Below, piece by piece: positions 36,535-49,479 of a stretch of DNA of 64,000 nucleotides (within the stretch, counting starts at the first letter, position 1; every line of letters starts with the position of its first letter). The position numbers and the translations under genes were made by a program. Source of the DNA: Ambrosia x helenae (Eukaryota; Streptophyta; Magnoliopsida; Asterales; Asteraceae); contig JAUTDX010000158.1 of NCBI GenBank assembly GCA_030844895.1, positions 1 to 64,000 on the forward strand. The letters run 5' to 3'. The notes beneath the pieces were generated by a model. It was not told the DNA's origin. It saw only the letters and a list, made by a program, of their open reading frames with translations, and made no database searches.

Positions 36535-38300
36535 TTACATGTAGCATATACGTAGTTGAGCTGCAATCCAAGTACGTGGTATTGGCGAACCATCTAGTCG
36601 TTCTAGGGCATATGCTCCTTTTCCCAATACCTCTTGGATTTTGTAAGGTCCCTCCCAAGTTGGAGCAAGTTTCCCTGGTTTTTCCGCATTTAAAGCTTCA
36701 TTATTGCGGAAAACGAAATCGCCAACGCGGAAAGCTTGTTCTTTGACCCGCGCATTGTAGTATTTTTCTAGCTGTCTCTTGTATGAGGCTTCTCGGACAC
36801 AGGCCAAATCTCGGCGTTCATCTAGAAAGTCTAGATTCATTCTCAACTCTCTATCATTATCAGTTGTTTGCGCGAGAAAAACTCTTGGGGACGGATTTGT
36901 GACTTCTGTTGGGATAACCGCTTTAGTTCCATATGTTAGGCTGAACGGTGTTTCCCCAGTGCTTGTTTTGGAAAGCGTGCGGTGAGCCCAAAGGACATGG
37001 GGTAATTCATCTACCCACCCGCTGCGTCTTGTTCCCAGGCGTGTTTTAATGCCTTCAACGATACTTCTGTTTGCGCGCTCGACCTGGCCATTGCCTTGAG
37101 GATGCGCTACGGAAGTGAATATCTGTTTGATTTTCATTGAGGAGAGCCATTCTTGTAAGTGTTGGTCCGCAAACTGCGTTCCGTTGTCGCTTACAATTTC
37201 CATCGGTAGACCAAATCTGCAAATGATAAATTCCCATATGAATTTCTTGATGTTGTGTCCGTCAATCATGGCTAATGTCTTTGCTTCCACCCATTTAGTG
37301 AAGTAGTCAATGGCGACCACTAAGTACTTGACATTGCCTGGCGCTGTAGGGAAAGGTCCCACGAGATCAATGGCCCATTTTTGGAATGGCCATGCTGTGG
37401 TAACTGGTATCAAGTTTTTCTTTGGTCTAAGTGTACCGGGCGCATGCCGCTGGCATGCATCACATTTGCGCAGCTCTCTTACCGCGTCGAGGTGCATTCC
37501 TGGCCAAAAGTATCCGGCGTTCATGAGTTTGGCCACGACCATTCGAGGACCTGCGTGTAACCGCATGTGCCTTCGTGAATATCTTTTTTTAAATATGTGG
37601 CCTCTGCGGAATCTACGCATCTGAGTAATGGTCCGAGATAAGACCACCGGTATAAGATGCCATCATTGACTTCATAATGCAAGGCTTTGTGTTGTAGCTT
37701 CCTTGCTTCTGCTTTGTTTGATGGGAGGATGCCTTTAGTTAAAAAGGCCATTATCGGTGTGATCCAAGATTCTTTTCCTGTTTGAATCACGTTTACTTGT
37801 TTTGACGGAACAGATGGTTTGGCCAGTACCTCGACTCGTACGTCTTTCGCCATGTGATCAAATGCGGTTGACGCCATTTTACTTATAGCGTCTGCTGGCT
37901 TGTTTTGGCTTCTGCGCACGTGAGTGACTTTGCAGTGGAGGAAACTATTCATCAACTCCTTGGTATGTTGCAAGTATAGGATCATGGATGGCTCTCTGGC
38001 TTCATAGGAGCCATCAATGTGATTGGCAACCAACATTGAATCAGCATGGGCTTCGATGTGTTGAGCGCCCATCTTTTTGGCAATATGTAGGCCTGCGATC
38101 AGCGCTTCATATTCTGCCTCGTTGTTGGTTGTTTGAAAGTCAAGCCGAATTGCATAAGTGTATTCTTTCCCTTCTGGGGTTATCAGGCGTAGGCCTGCGC
38201 CGGCCCCTTCATCATTGCAAGCGCCATCGGTGAATAGCTTCCATATTTGAGTCTCATCGGGCGGAGTCGACTTTGATGATGGTTCATTTGCGCATTCTGC
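36535..38300 (-). pseudogene. Element B pol, RNase H and integrase part (broken)
   Basis: Minus strand. From 38300 inward: an RNase H domain with FTDGAC, NNEAEYEAL and HADSML, the acidic residues of the second ('archaeal-type') RNase H of Tat elements. Then a linker and integrase: zinc-binding CDAC at the end of the HHCC motif, core Asp in WAIDLVGPFP, Asp in DNGTQF, Glu in NGQVERANR, and a C-terminal GPYKIQEVLGKGAYAL module. A one-base loss near 37560 separates RNase H from integrase. The ordinary gypsy RNase H expected upstream is missing at the junction with element C. Integrase would insert the DNA copy into the genome. The stop is at 36535. Confidence 0.92.
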
Positions 38301-39789
38301 AACATCGGGATGTCACGTATTGATGATTGTTTCAGTAGCACATGGTATAAATTGAAATTTTAAACAATTTATTCATAACATAAATATCCAAAATGAAATG
38401 ATGTCTAGAAATCCCAAATACATGATATCAAATAAAGCAATAACTTCAAAATAAACTTCATAATATTCCTCATGCATACTCTAAGCCTCAGCTTCGTTGT
38501 TACCTGAAACATGTTAATTTTGAAGTATTTTTGGGTCAACAAAAGTTGGTGAGAATTACATAGGTTTTGATAATCGAATAAAGCTTGTACAATTCAAGTG
38601 TCATGGCAAGTCTAGTCCATATGTGAAAACATACTAAAAGTAAACCGAGTGCATAATCAACCCTTGTGACTAGAATATTGTGGTCCATCCCATACGCTCA
38701 TGGTTCACTCGATTATGTTATGCGATAACAATCACCCACGCTACCTATGTAGGAGGCACGTATCCGGGTGGGATTGTCAGTCCAATAGATCTATCATTGT
38801 GTATCGTTGGCTTGTACGGAGTTAATGATTATGCTAGAATAATTGTGCTTACCATAGTAATGTTTATGACATAATGCAACATAGAATAACACATAGACAC
38901 TTATGTTGAATTGTAAATTGATGTTGTAACATGTTTCACCCCAAAATAGTGAAATGGTAAAAGGGGCTATGTAAACTCACCTTAGCAAAATGTTATGTCT
39001 CGTGAAAATAGAATATGTGTTGCCCAACAATGCCAAGTATTACCCTATAATTAAGGTAATAAATATGTCTAAGTCTTTCTAGTCTACAAATATATTCTAG
39101 GGTTTCGAATTGGGGATAAGTGTTCGTTTGATTAATAAATAAAATGTTTAATAATTAAGAGAAATTTGATAAATAAATAAACAAAAGTCTTTTGTAAATT
39201 TTAAATTAAATATGGTCACAATATAAAGTTTTAAGTATGAAAATAATTTTTATAAAATTATTTCCTTAAAAATAGAATATTAAATCTATTTATTTTAAAT
39301 TGTCAAAATATAACTTTAATATTTAAAATACAAAAATTAAAGAATTATTAAATTAAAAATTGTATTTCTGTTCCAAATAAATAGAAATAATTTATATAAA
39401 ACTTTGGTGCAAAAATATTAAAAAATGAATTTATTATGATTTATTTATGATTAAAACTAACAAAAATTGATTAAAAATATTAAATAAATGATTTTTCAGA
39501 AATAAAAATCATTTCAGAAAAGTTTATCGTTATAAAAACTCAGAATAATTTTTGTGGAAATTTATATAATTGTTTTGATATTTTTATAGAATTTTTTAAA
39601 TAAAATAAATAAACTTGAATTATTTATTTTATATATTAAATAAATAATTTTTGGAAAACTAAAAATTGTATGTTAAACTTTTCTACTAGAATAACATAAA
39701 ATAATTTTTGTAGAATTTATAAAAGAGTTTTAGTATTTTAAAATGAATTTTAAAAATACAAAGGAATATATATATATATATACTTAAAT

Positions 39790-39880
39790 AAAAAAAATGT
39801 TTGTTGATGCCATGGATCGAACCCGGGCCCTTGGCCGGTTCGTGTGTTTTAAATCACAAGCCCAGACCAACTGGTCTGGA
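39790..39880 (-). other. tRNA-like module 2, element C 3' LTR
   Basis: Minus strand: A box AGACCAGTTGGTCTGG (39862-39877, identical to that of element A), B box GGGTTCGATCC (39814-39824) and a run of eight T (39790-39797 complement). The copy in the other LTR is at 47662-47752. Confidence 0.65.
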
Positions 39881-39962
39881 CCCTGAGAACGATTAATCTT
39901 TGATTAATTTATTTATATAATATAAGGGAAAACTGATTTATATTCATTTTTGAAGAATTGAT

Positions 39963-40053
39963 AAAAAAAACGTTTGTATGGGACTCGAACCCGCGTGATT
40001 CCGTTTAACAACATCAGACACAACCACTTGATCTAGATCAGTGGTTGTGTTTG
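39963..40053 (-). other. tRNA-like module 1, element C 3' LTR
   Basis: Minus strand: A-box-like TAGATCAAGTGGTTG (40021-40035), B box GGGTTCGAGTCC (39981-39992) and a run of eight T (39963-39970 complement). The A-box side forms a near-perfect hairpin around TGATCTAGATCA. The other LTR copy is at 47834-47920. Confidence 0.65.
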
Positions 40054-40366
40054 ATTCCAGTTCATTTAAAATATAACACCACATGCTGAAACTGTGTTCT
40101 TCCCCAAAATAAACGATCGAGCCCTAGATTTACAATAGTTTGATTCACACAACAATAACCCAATTAATCAGAGGGTTATTGTTGTGTGTATGCCGATGAA
40201 TAAAACCCACAAGAAAAACATTACTTACAAACACGAATTGTGTACGAATTGCCGAGTCAAACAGAAAGGTCAAACTCGAACAAGACTGCTTCGTATGATG
40301 AATAAGAACAGAAATTGGAGGTTGAGAGAGAGATTTCGGCGAGTGTAGAAGGAATTGGGAGGTCCA

Positions 40367-40373
40367 ATTTATA
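40367..40373 (-). promoter_or_regulatory. Element C LTR TATA box
   Basis: TATAAAT on the minus strand, about 520 bp into the LTR. The other LTR copy is at 48238-48244. Confidence 0.6.
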
Positions 40374-40647
40374 GGGAGAGGCTCAGATTGCACGAATGGA
40401 ATGTTGACCTCGTATTGAATGTAATGACGCGTCCTTCTTGTATAATTGGTATGTATTAACCATCAAGGCAGCGTGTTAGGGACGCGAAAACACCAGATCA
40501 ATAAACAATCATACCAAATTAGGATTAACACGCGTTTGATTTGGTTAATTTTGGTAGATTGGTGTCACAGTTGACTTTCCTAGTCAACTGTGAAGAACTA
40601 AATTCGTTATATAATTATAATATGTTGGGATTTAAGCCAAGTGTGTG

Positions 40648-40731
40648 TGTAGACCAGATGGTTGTGATGTTGAATGTGTTTGACCCGGCTTGGGCGCGGG
40701 TTCGATTCCCGGCCCAAGCACTTTATTTTTT
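40648..40731 (+). other. Antisense tRNA-like module, element C 3' LTR
   Basis: Plus strand, opposite to the element: A box AGACCAGATGGTTG (40651-40664), B box GGTTCGATTCC (40699-40709) inside a short T-arm-like hairpin CGGG-TTCGATT-CCCG, and TTTTTT at 40726-40731. The other LTR copy is at 56386-56459. Confidence 0.68.
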
Positions 40732-40890
40732 GACAATTATCCAACATATATATGCATATTATATATAAGTAATATAGTATTAGGGTTCCAAATGCATCAC
40801 AATAATAATTAAAAAGCGAATAATAATAATGAAACTTGACGTTTTATTCAAAATAATTGTAACGTACAAGTATTAATGCGTAATGTTACA

Positions 40891-40925
40891 CTCTCCCCTA
40901 CTTTTAGGAACTTCGTCCCGAAGTT
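40891..40925 (-). other. Element C hairpin and polypurine tract
   Basis: Minus strand: AACTTCGGGACGAAGTT (complement of 40909-40925) followed by CCTAAAAGTAGGGGAGAG at the LTR border. Here the hairpin also encodes the last residues of pol (TSGRSS). Confidence 0.82.
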
Positions 40926-43900
40926 GGAGTTGGAGAGTCTGGTGGAAAAAGATGTGGGTATTTAGACTTCATCTGGTCTTTACGTTCCCAAGTGAACTCT
41001 GGACCTCGTTTAGATTCCCAACGAACCTTAACGATCGGAATGCGACTGCGCTTGAGTTTCTTGACTCCCATATCTACGATCTCGACGGGTTTCTCGATAA
41101 TGTGCATAGTTTCATCGATTTGCACATCTTCAAGAGGAACATGGAGGTTCTCATCTGCTAAGCATCTCTTGAGATTCGAAACGTGAAAGGTTGGGTGAAC
41201 ATTGCTTAGCTCAGGTGGAAGATCAAGTTTGTAAGCCACTTTTCCAATACTGTCAAGAACTTTGAATGGGCCTACGTATCGAGGAGCTAGTTTTCCCTTT
41301 CTACCGAAGTGAATCACTCCCTTCCATGGGGATACCTTAAGAAGTACCAGGTCCCCAACTTGAAATTCCAAGGGCTTACGACGTTTATCAGCATAGCTCT
41401 TCTGACGACTTCTAGCCTTGAGAAGTTTATCCTGAATGAGTTGGATTTTATCTGTGGTTTCCTGGATCAGTTCGGGTCCAGTAATCCGAGCTTCACCAAC
41501 CTCAGTCCAACAGACAGGTGAACGACATTTACGACCATAGAGTGCCTCGAAAGGAGCCATGTTAATGCTGGCATGATAACTGTTGTTGTATGAAAACTCG
41601 ACCAAAGGAAGATGAGAATCCCATGCGCCACCAAAATCGATGACACATGCCCTGAGCATATCCTCAATTGTCTGGATGGTCCGTTCAGTCTAACCATCTG
41701 TTTGAGGGTGATAAGCAGTACTCAGGTTCAACTTGGTGCCTAAAGCATCTTGTAAGGAATCCCAAAAGTGAGAGGTGAAACGACCATCACGATCAGAAAT
41801 AATGTCCAAAGGTATACCATGACGACATACGATTTCACTTACGTACATCTTTGCCAACCTTTCCACAGAATACTTCTCACGAATAGGTAAGAAGTGGGCT
41901 GACTTGGTCAAACGATCGACGATTACCCAAATGCTGTCAAAACCTTTGGGTGTACGAGGGAGTTTAGTGATGAAGTCCATTGCTATGCTCTCCCATTTCC
42001 ATACAGGAATTTCTGGTTGTTCGAGCATACCAGATGGTCGTTGATGTTCAGCCTTGACCTTTGAACAAGTGAGGCATTTTGCAACGAAAAGAGCAATATC
42101 TTTCTTCATACCAGGCCACCAATACGAATAACGAAGATCTTGGTACATCTTGTCAGCTCCAGGATGAATAGAATAACGAGACTTATGAGCCTCGTTCATA
42201 AGAAAGGTTCGAAGATCATCACGGTCAGGAATCCAAAGTCGATTAAGAAAATAGAGTAGACCATCAGGTTTGGTTTCAAGTTGAGTCTCAGCATCACAAG
42301 ACATTTCGTCGTACATGTTACCTTGGGTGACTGAAGTATGTTGAGCCTGGAGGATACGATCCTGAAGATCAGTACGAACTCTTGCACAATGAAGTTTGAT
42401 ACGCTCTTTACGACTGAGTGCGTCAGCCACAACATTCGCTTTGCCAAGATGGTAGCGAATTTCACAATCATAGTCGTTAAGTAACTCAACCCAACGCCGT
42501 TGCCTCATGTTAAGATTTTTCTGGTCGAAGACATGTTGGAGACTTTTGTGGTCCGTGAAAACCACACATTTGGTTCCATAAAGATAGTGTCTCCAAATCT
42601 TAAGAGCAAAGACGACAGCGCCCAATTCAAGATCATGGGTGTATAATTCTTTTCGTGAGTCTTGAGTTGTCTAGACGCATTAGCAATGACCTTGCCTCGT
42701 TGCATGAGAACACAACCAAGACCTTGATTTGATGCATCACAATAGACCACGAAGTCATCATTACCATCAGGTAGAGATAGGATGGGAGCTTCACAGAGTT
42801 TCAACTTAAGAGTTTCAAATGCTTCCTCTTGCTTTGGTCCCCACTCATAGGGTTTACCCTTGTGAGTTAAGGCAGTGAGAGGAACAACGATCTTAGAGAA
42901 GTTGGCGATGAATCGACGATAATAACCAGCCAAACCAAGGAAGGAACGGACTTCTGTTGGAGTTTTAGGAACACTCCAATTCTTCACAGCTTCGATCTTT
43001 GCAGGATCAACATGAATTCCGTTCATATCGATGACATGTCCCAAAAATTGAACTTCCTTAAGCCAAAATTCACATTTCGAGAACTTGGCATACAGTTGTT
43101 CTTTCTTTAGGAGACCCAAAATGGAGTGAAGATGTTGTTCGTGATCGGATTTTGATTTTGAGTAAATCAAAATGTCATCGATGAAGACGATCACGAATTT
43201 GTCGAGGTAGGGTCTACAAACCCGATTCATTAAATCTATAAACACTGCGGGAGCGTTGCTCAATCCAAAAGGCATGACCATGAATTCATAATGAACATAA
43301 CGTGTACGAAAGGCTGTCTTGGGAATATCTTCATCGTGGACTCTAAGCTGATGATAACCAGAACGAAGATCAATCTTCGAGAAGTGGGTTACTCCTTGGA
43401 GTTGATCGAAAAGATCGTCAATCCTAGGCAAGGGATAACGATTCTTGATAGTGAGTTTGTTGAGTTCGCGATAGTCAATACACATCCTGAGAGATCCATC
43501 TTTCTTCTTAACGAACAAGACATGGGCTCCCCATGGAGAAGAACTGGGGCGAATGAAACCTTTATCAGGAAGTTCCTGTAGTTGACTGGCAAGTTCTTGC
43601 ATCTCAGAGGGTGCAAGACGATAAGGAGCTTTGGCGACAGGATTTGCACCAGGAACAAGATCAATCCTAAATTCCACTTGTCGAGCAGGAGGCAAACCAG
43701 GTAAATCCTCTGGGAAGACCTCTGGATAGTCCCGAATGATTGGGATGTCTTGGATACTTTTGCCCTTTTCCTTCTTTTCTATCACGTTAGCTAAGAAAGC
43801 CGTATACCCCTTTCGTAAGTATTTTTGGGCAGTAGTACAAGACATGAGCTTAAGCTCGCCACAAGGCTTTTCCCCATAGATCTTCAAAATATCACCAGAT

Positions 43901-44847
43901 TCGAGAGGAATGCGAATGACTTTCTCAAAACATAAAATTTCAGCACGATGGGTTGACAACCAGTCCATGCCTACTATGACATCAAAACTTCCAAGATGCA
44001 TAGGGATGGGATCGATAGAGAAAGTATGTTCGTCGAGGTTCAACACATAGTTACGAATAATAGAATCGATCGAGATAGACTTCCCATTAGCTACCTCTAC
44101 CACTAAAGGTTCCTCTAGGTTAGTTTGGGGTAAGTTAAGTAAGGGTTCAAACTTTAGTGATACAAATGACTTATCAGCTCCCGAATCAAATAATATGGAT
44201 GCATAGTGGTTATTAACGAGAAACGTACCATTCACCACCTCGTTGTTGTCACGGGCCTGGTTAGCATTGAGGTTGTAGGCGCGACCTCGAGCACCTTGGT
44301 TCTGGTTGCGGTTCTGATTTTGGTTGCGGTTTTGGTTCTGGTTCTGGTTTTGGTTACGATTGGGGCAAGCATTGATATAGTGGCCAGGGCTGCCACACTC
44401 GTAGCACTGACCACGAGCAGGTCTGTTGTTTTGTTGGTTGGGAGCTGGGGCATTTCTGGCTGGGTTGTTTTGGGCAGCAGGGCCGTTAGCAGGAGGAGCT
44501 CGACAGATGTTCACAAGGTGACCATACCTTTGGCAATTAGTGCATAAACGACATGGCACCTGTGCTGGATGATGGTATTTGCAAGTGTTGCACAAGGGGT
44601 GAGGTCCAGTGTATGGCTTCTTGGCTGGGTTTTGTGCTGCAGGTGGGGTGGTAGCAACCATGTAGTTCCTAGCCTTGCGCTTCTTGTTGCTTGAGGTCTC
44701 GGGTTTAACCTCAATAGCGGGCTGAGGAGTGTCTTTTGCAGCAGTCTTCTTGGTGTTCTTTCGGAAGAGAGTACCTTTCTTCACATGATTATCGGTGAGA
44801 GTAGCCGCCAGACATTTGGCTTCCTCTAAGGTGGCAGGATTCCTTCC
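40904..44847 (-). pseudogene. Element C pro-pol (broken)
   Basis: Order along the minus strand: end of gag with CCHC knuckles ([14 protein letters not shown] and [14 protein letters not shown]), protease with FDSGADKSF, reverse transcriptase with the catalytic box [10 protein letters not shown] (about 43190), RNase H with CDASNQGLG and FTDHKSLQH, integrase with [26 protein letters not shown] and HPQTDG, and a chromodomain-like tail. These enzymes copy the RNA to DNA and insert it. Damage: an in-frame TAG at 44848 where gag continues into pol, a one-base frameshift near 42643 in RNase H, and an in-frame TAG at about 41692 just after the integrase HPQTDG motif. Otherwise the frame is continuous, so C died recently. 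It is the only member of this family in the window with pol. Confidence 0.94.
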
Positions 44848-45591
44848 CTATACTGTGTCCTGGATTTGCATGGGCAGACCACCGATATACTTCTCGATGG
44901 CTACAGGCAGGGGAGTGACTTTATGAGGCAACAACAAACTGAGCTCGTGAAAGCGGGTATTGTAAGCAAGGTTTTCCCCACTATCTTGAGCAAGGGTGTG
45001 GAACTCATCTTCTAGTTTCTTAATCTCGTTGCGGGGACAGAACTCATCTTTCATAACCTCCTTGACTTGATCCCAGGTCATAGCAAGTGCAACTTCAGCT
45101 CCACGGGTGCGCTTTTCCTCATTCCACCAAGTGAGTGCTCGTTTGTGAAGAACACTCATGGCGTAACGAACCTTAAAGTTATCGGGACACTCACTGTTAA
45201 TGAAGGTATTCTCAATACCCTCGAACCATTGTAGAAGTCCCGTAGCTCCTTCTTCTCCACTGAACTTAGGGGGATTACAGGAATTAAAGTGCTTAAGAGT
45301 GCAAGCTGGGAGACCATTCCCGTTCCCGTTGTGGTTTCCATTTCTGTTTCCGTTTCCATTACCGTTCCCGTTGCCGTTACCGTTCATCTGGATGACTTGA
45401 GCTAGTAAGTTAGGAACCAGAGTCGCGATTTGCTGCGCCATTTGTTGAGAAATGATCGCAGCCAGTTGGGCATCAACACCATTGCTGTTGTTGTTATTGT
45501 TGTGGTTAGCGTCGTGGTTATGGTTATGGTTGTCGCCACCTTCCTCGTGGTTCTCACCATTGCTATTGCGAGTGCTGCGACGTGGAGGCAT
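44848..45591 (-). pseudogene. Element C gag
   Basis: The ATG at 45591 begins MPPRRSTRNSNG, then a His/Asn-rich tract, NGNGN repeats and the gag domain (PPKFSGEEGA, ALTWWNEEKR). It matches element A gag almost residue for residue. It ends at a TAG (44848-44850) that interrupts an otherwise continuous gag-pol frame. The stop falls where element A still has Trp (QDTIWG), so it looks like a mutation and not a programmed stop. Confidence 0.92.
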
Positions 45592-46127
45592 GATCTGTAA
45601 GAGACACAATGAAATGAATGAGGTTATATAAGGAATGTAATCATTTATTCATTAATTAAAACGAATAGACGAAAACGTTGACTTATCAAAGATTCTAGAT
45701 TCTAATAACATAATGAAGACATGCTTTAGCCTATAAGTGAACACTCATCCCGAGAATTCCCAGGTAGGCATCCGGGTCCCTCGTCTGATTGGGATATATG
45801 CGCAATGCCAGCCTAGACAGAAGACTCAGAATACAGGCGTTCACCCTTCCAGATTGCACGTGTTCGTTATTAAAATCTAGAACTTCGACGAGATCTCAAG
45901 GTGGTTCAGGTTAAACCTGAGGATTTTGTCCTATTAATCTAATGGTGGATCAGGATTGCAGCAGACGAATAAGAGTAGTCACTTGTAGGCTTAGGGTGGT
46001 ATAAGGTATAGGATAGGGATAAGATTAAGGAAGCAATTAGGGTTACAAGTAAGAGAAGCAAGTACTGTTTAAGTCCCTAAGGTTATAGTCTAGATTATTT
46101 TCTAATAACCTAATTCCCAATAACCAA
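45592..46127 (-). other. Element C untranslated leader
   Basis: Between primer site and gag, with no ORF. It shares the conserved block around CACGTGCAATCTGG with elements A and D. Confidence 0.7.
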
Positions 46128-46142
46128 GGCTCTGATACCAAT
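46128..46142 (-). other. Element C primer binding site (tRNA-Met type)
   Basis: Complement reads ATTGGTATCAGAGCC, directly inside the 5' LTR. Confidence 0.9.
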
Positions 46143-46143
46143 C

Positions 46144-48401
46144 TGTAACACCCTAACCGATGGCGGAAACATCGGGATGTCACGTATTGATGATTGTTTC
46201 AGTAGCACATGGTATAAATTGAAATTTTAAATAATTTATTCATAACATAAATATCCAAAATGAAATGATGTCTAGAAATCCCAAATACATGATATCAAAT
46301 AAAGCAATAACTTCAAAATAAACTTCATAATATTCCTCATGCATACTCTAAGCCTCAGCTTCGTTGTTACCTGAAACATGTTAATTTTGAAGTATTTTTG
46401 GGTCAACAAAAGTTGGTGAGAATTACATAGGTTTTGATAATCGAATAAAGCTTGTACAATTCAAGTGTCATGGCAAGTCTAGTCCATATGTGAAAACATA
46501 CTAAAAGTAAACCGAGTGCATAATCAACCCTTGTGACTAGAATATTGTGGTCCATCCCATACGCTCATGGTTCACTCGATTATGTTATGCGATAACAATC
46601 ACCCACGCTACCTATGTAGGAGGCACGTATCCGGGTGGGATTGTCAGTCCAATAGATCTATCATTGTGTATCGTTGGCTTGTACGGAGTTAATGATTATG
46701 CTAGAATAATTGTGCTTACCATAGTAATGTTTAAGACATAATGCAACATAGAATAACACATAGACACTTATGTTGAATTGTATATTGATGTTGTAACATG
46801 TTTCACCCCAAAATAGTGAAATGGTAAAAGGGGCTATGTAAACTCACCTTAGCAAAATGTTATGCCTCGTGAAAATAGAATATGTGTTGCCCAACAATGC
46901 CAAGTATTACCCTATAATTAAGGTAATAAATATGTCTAAGTCTTTCTAGTCTACAAATATATTCTAGGGTTTCGAATTGGGGATAAGTGTTCGTTTGATT
47001 AATAAATAAAATGTTTAATAATTAAGAGAACTTTGATAAATAAATAAACAAAAGTCTTTTTGTAAATTTTAAATTAAAGATGGTCACAATATAAAGTTTT
47101 AAGTATGAAAATAATTTTTATAAAATTATTTCCTTAAAAATAGAATATTAAATCTATTTATTTTAAATTGTCAAAATATAACTTTAATATTTAAAATACA
47201 AAAATTAAAGATTTATTAAATTAAAAATTGTATTTCTGTTCCAAATAAATAGAAATAATTTATATAAAATTTTGGTGCAAAATATTGAAAAATGAATTTA
47301 TTATGATTTATTTATGATTAAAACTAACAAAAATTGATTAAAAATATTAAATAAATGATTTTTCAGAAATAAAAATCATTTCAGAAAAGTTTATCGTTAT
47401 AAAAACTCAGAATATTTTTTGTGGAAATTTATATAATTGTTTTGATATTTTTATAGAATTTTATAAATAAAATAGAATAAACTTGAATTATTTATTATAT
47501 ATATTAAATAAATAATTTTTGGAAAACTAAAAATTGTATGTTAAACTTTTCTACTAGAATAACATAAAATAATTTTTGTAGAATTTATAAAAGAGTTTTA
47601 GTATTTTAAAATGAATTTTAAAAATACTAAGGAATATATATATATATATATATACTTAAATAAAAAAAATGTTTGTTGATGCCATGGATCGAACCCGGGC
47701 CCTTGGCCGGTTCGTGTGTTTTAAATCACAAGCCCAAACCAACTGGTCTGGACCCTGAGAACGATTAATCTTTGATTAATTTATTTATATAATATAAGGG
47801 AAAACTGATTTATATTCATTTTAGAAGAATTGATAAAAAAACGTTTGTATGGGACTCGAACCCGCGTGATTCCGTTTAACAACATCAGACACAACCACTT
47901 GATCTAGATCAGTGGTTGTGTTTGATTCCAGTTCATTTAAAATATAACACCACATGCTGAAACTGTGTTCTTCCCCAAAATAAACGATCGAGCCCTAGAT
48001 TTACAATAGTTTGATTCACACAACAATAACCCAATTAATCAGAGGGTTATTGTTGTGTGTATGCCGATGAATAAAACCCACAAGAAAAACATTACTTACA
48101 AACACGAATTGTGTACGAATTGCCGAGTCAAACAGAAAGGTCAAACTCGAACAAGACTGCTTCGTATGATGAATAAGAACAGAAATTGGAGGTTGAGAGA
48201 GAGATTTCGGCGAGTGTAGAAGGAATTGGGAGGTCCAATTTATAGGGAGAAGCTCGGATTGCACGAATGGAATGTTGACCTCGTATTGAATGTAATGACG
48301 CGTCCTTCTTGTATAATTGGTATGTATTCACCATCAAGGCAGCGTGTAGGGGACGCGAAAACACCAGATCAATCAACAATCATACCAAATTAGGATTAAC
48401 A
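46144..48401 (-). repeat. Element C 5' LTR, larger piece
   Basis: Begins (plus orientation) TGTAACACCCTAACCGATGG and is interrupted at 48401 by element D. The remaining 350 bp lie at 56269-56618. It carries copies of modules 1 and 2 and the TATA box. Confidence 0.93.
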
Positions 48402-48426
48402 TGTGACATCCGTCACTTTTTAATTT

Positions 48427-48471
<45 letters not shown>

Positions 48472-48914
48472 ATAAAAATAAAAAAAATTCAGATTATAAT
48501 ATAGATATATGTAGTCTTTTTATCAAACAACTAAACCATCCTTAACCAAACTAACCCACCCTTTTACTTTTTCTTTTGAAGTCCAACATCCAAACCCAAC
48601 CTCTCCTTAAAATTCTCGGCCCAAAACTCTTAATCCAGCTCAAACCACAGCCCGATAAAAAGAAGACCCGGCCCAAGATGATCCTTCTTCTCCACTGCTG
48701 CTCCATTCACGCAGGTATGAGGGTTAACTCGGTCAACCTCTTTGACCACAATAATTGATGGATAAATGGAAACCATGCTTAAATTAGTCGACTCGGTTCT
48801 GATCAACACATCACACGCGCTTATTATCGCAATAACAGCTCACAATGAGCCAGAAATAGCTCGACATTGACCATGATTGACAAATCAATTCAACCTTCCA
48901 TTTCTACGTTTTCC

Positions 48915-48921
48915 TATAAAT
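48915..48921 (+). promoter_or_regulatory. Element D LTR TATA box
   Basis: TATAAAT about 515 bp into the LTR, matching the element C position. The 3' LTR copy is at 54178-54184. Confidence 0.6.
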
Positions 48922-49239
48922 TGAACAAAGATTAACAGTCCATAGATGCCGAAAAACAAATCCCCACTCTCACATTCTTCTGATATTATCTCGTTCGTGT
49001 TCAATCAAAAGAGTTTGACTTTCCAGTTGACCGAGCTATATACACGATTCCTTATTGTAAGTTTCGTTTTTCTTGGTGGGTTTTGTTAATCGGATGTACA
49101 CGAGCAATAGCCCCAACATTTCAGGGGCTATTGCTTGTTAAATCTGCCAATTGATGAAGCTAGGGCTTGCAAATGTGTATTTGGGGAAGACAACTATTAC
49201 GCGAACCTTTATAAACTTTTCAAAATGAAATTGTCAACC

Positions 49240-49319
49240 AACTGATCCACACATCAGTTGGTTAAGTCTGATGTCGTTTACCCAAACCACGCGGGTTCGA
49301 ATCCCGCATCAAACCTTTT
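49240..49319 (+). other. tRNA-like module 1, element D 5' LTR
   Basis: A-box-like TCAGTTGGTTAAG (49254-49266), B box GGGTTCGAATCCC (49293-49305) in a T-arm-like hairpin GCGGG-TTCGAAT-CCCGC, and TTTT at 49316-49319. The 3' LTR copy is at 54502-54581. Confidence 0.68.
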
Positions 49320-49390
49320 CAATTCTTTTCTTTTAAATCAATTTCTAAGTGAGTATATAATTATAATAATCTGGAATCAATTCGTTCTCA

Positions 49391-49479
49391 GGGTGTGGCT
49401 CAGTTGGTGGCCACGCTTGTGATAAAGCTTGAACCGGCCAGAGGCCCGGGTTCGATTCCCATAACCAACAACCATTTTT
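49391..49479 (+). other. tRNA-like module 2, element D 5' LTR
   Basis: A box TGGCTCAGTTGGTGG (49396-49410), B box GGTTCGATTCC (49449-49459) and TTTTT at 49475-49479. This is the most tRNA-like of the set, but acceptor ends do not pair, so it is not called a tRNA gene. The 3' LTR copy is at 54644-54736. Confidence 0.68.

Larger units (their letters stand above)
38301..40890 (-). repeat. Element C 3' LTR, outer end truncated
   Basis: Aligns with the other LTR from its position 46168 onward. The outermost 24 bp (TGTAACACCCTAACCGATGG...) are absent at 38298-38301. It holds three tRNA-like modules and a TATA box (40367-40373, minus). Confidence 0.93.

Noticed and set aside
38680..38874. 64-codon ORF also present at 46547-46741
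   Set aside because: Conserved only because both copies are LTRs of element C; nothing supports translation.
44206..44547. 113-codon plus-strand ORF with Val/Leu runs
   Set aside because: Shadow of the Asn/Gln-rich repeats in element C gag-pol.
49391..49479. Genuine tRNA gene in the element D LTR
   Set aside because: A and B boxes and a T-run are present, but the acceptor ends do not pair, the T stem has only about three pairs and the anticodon arm is irregular. Treated as tRNA-like only.
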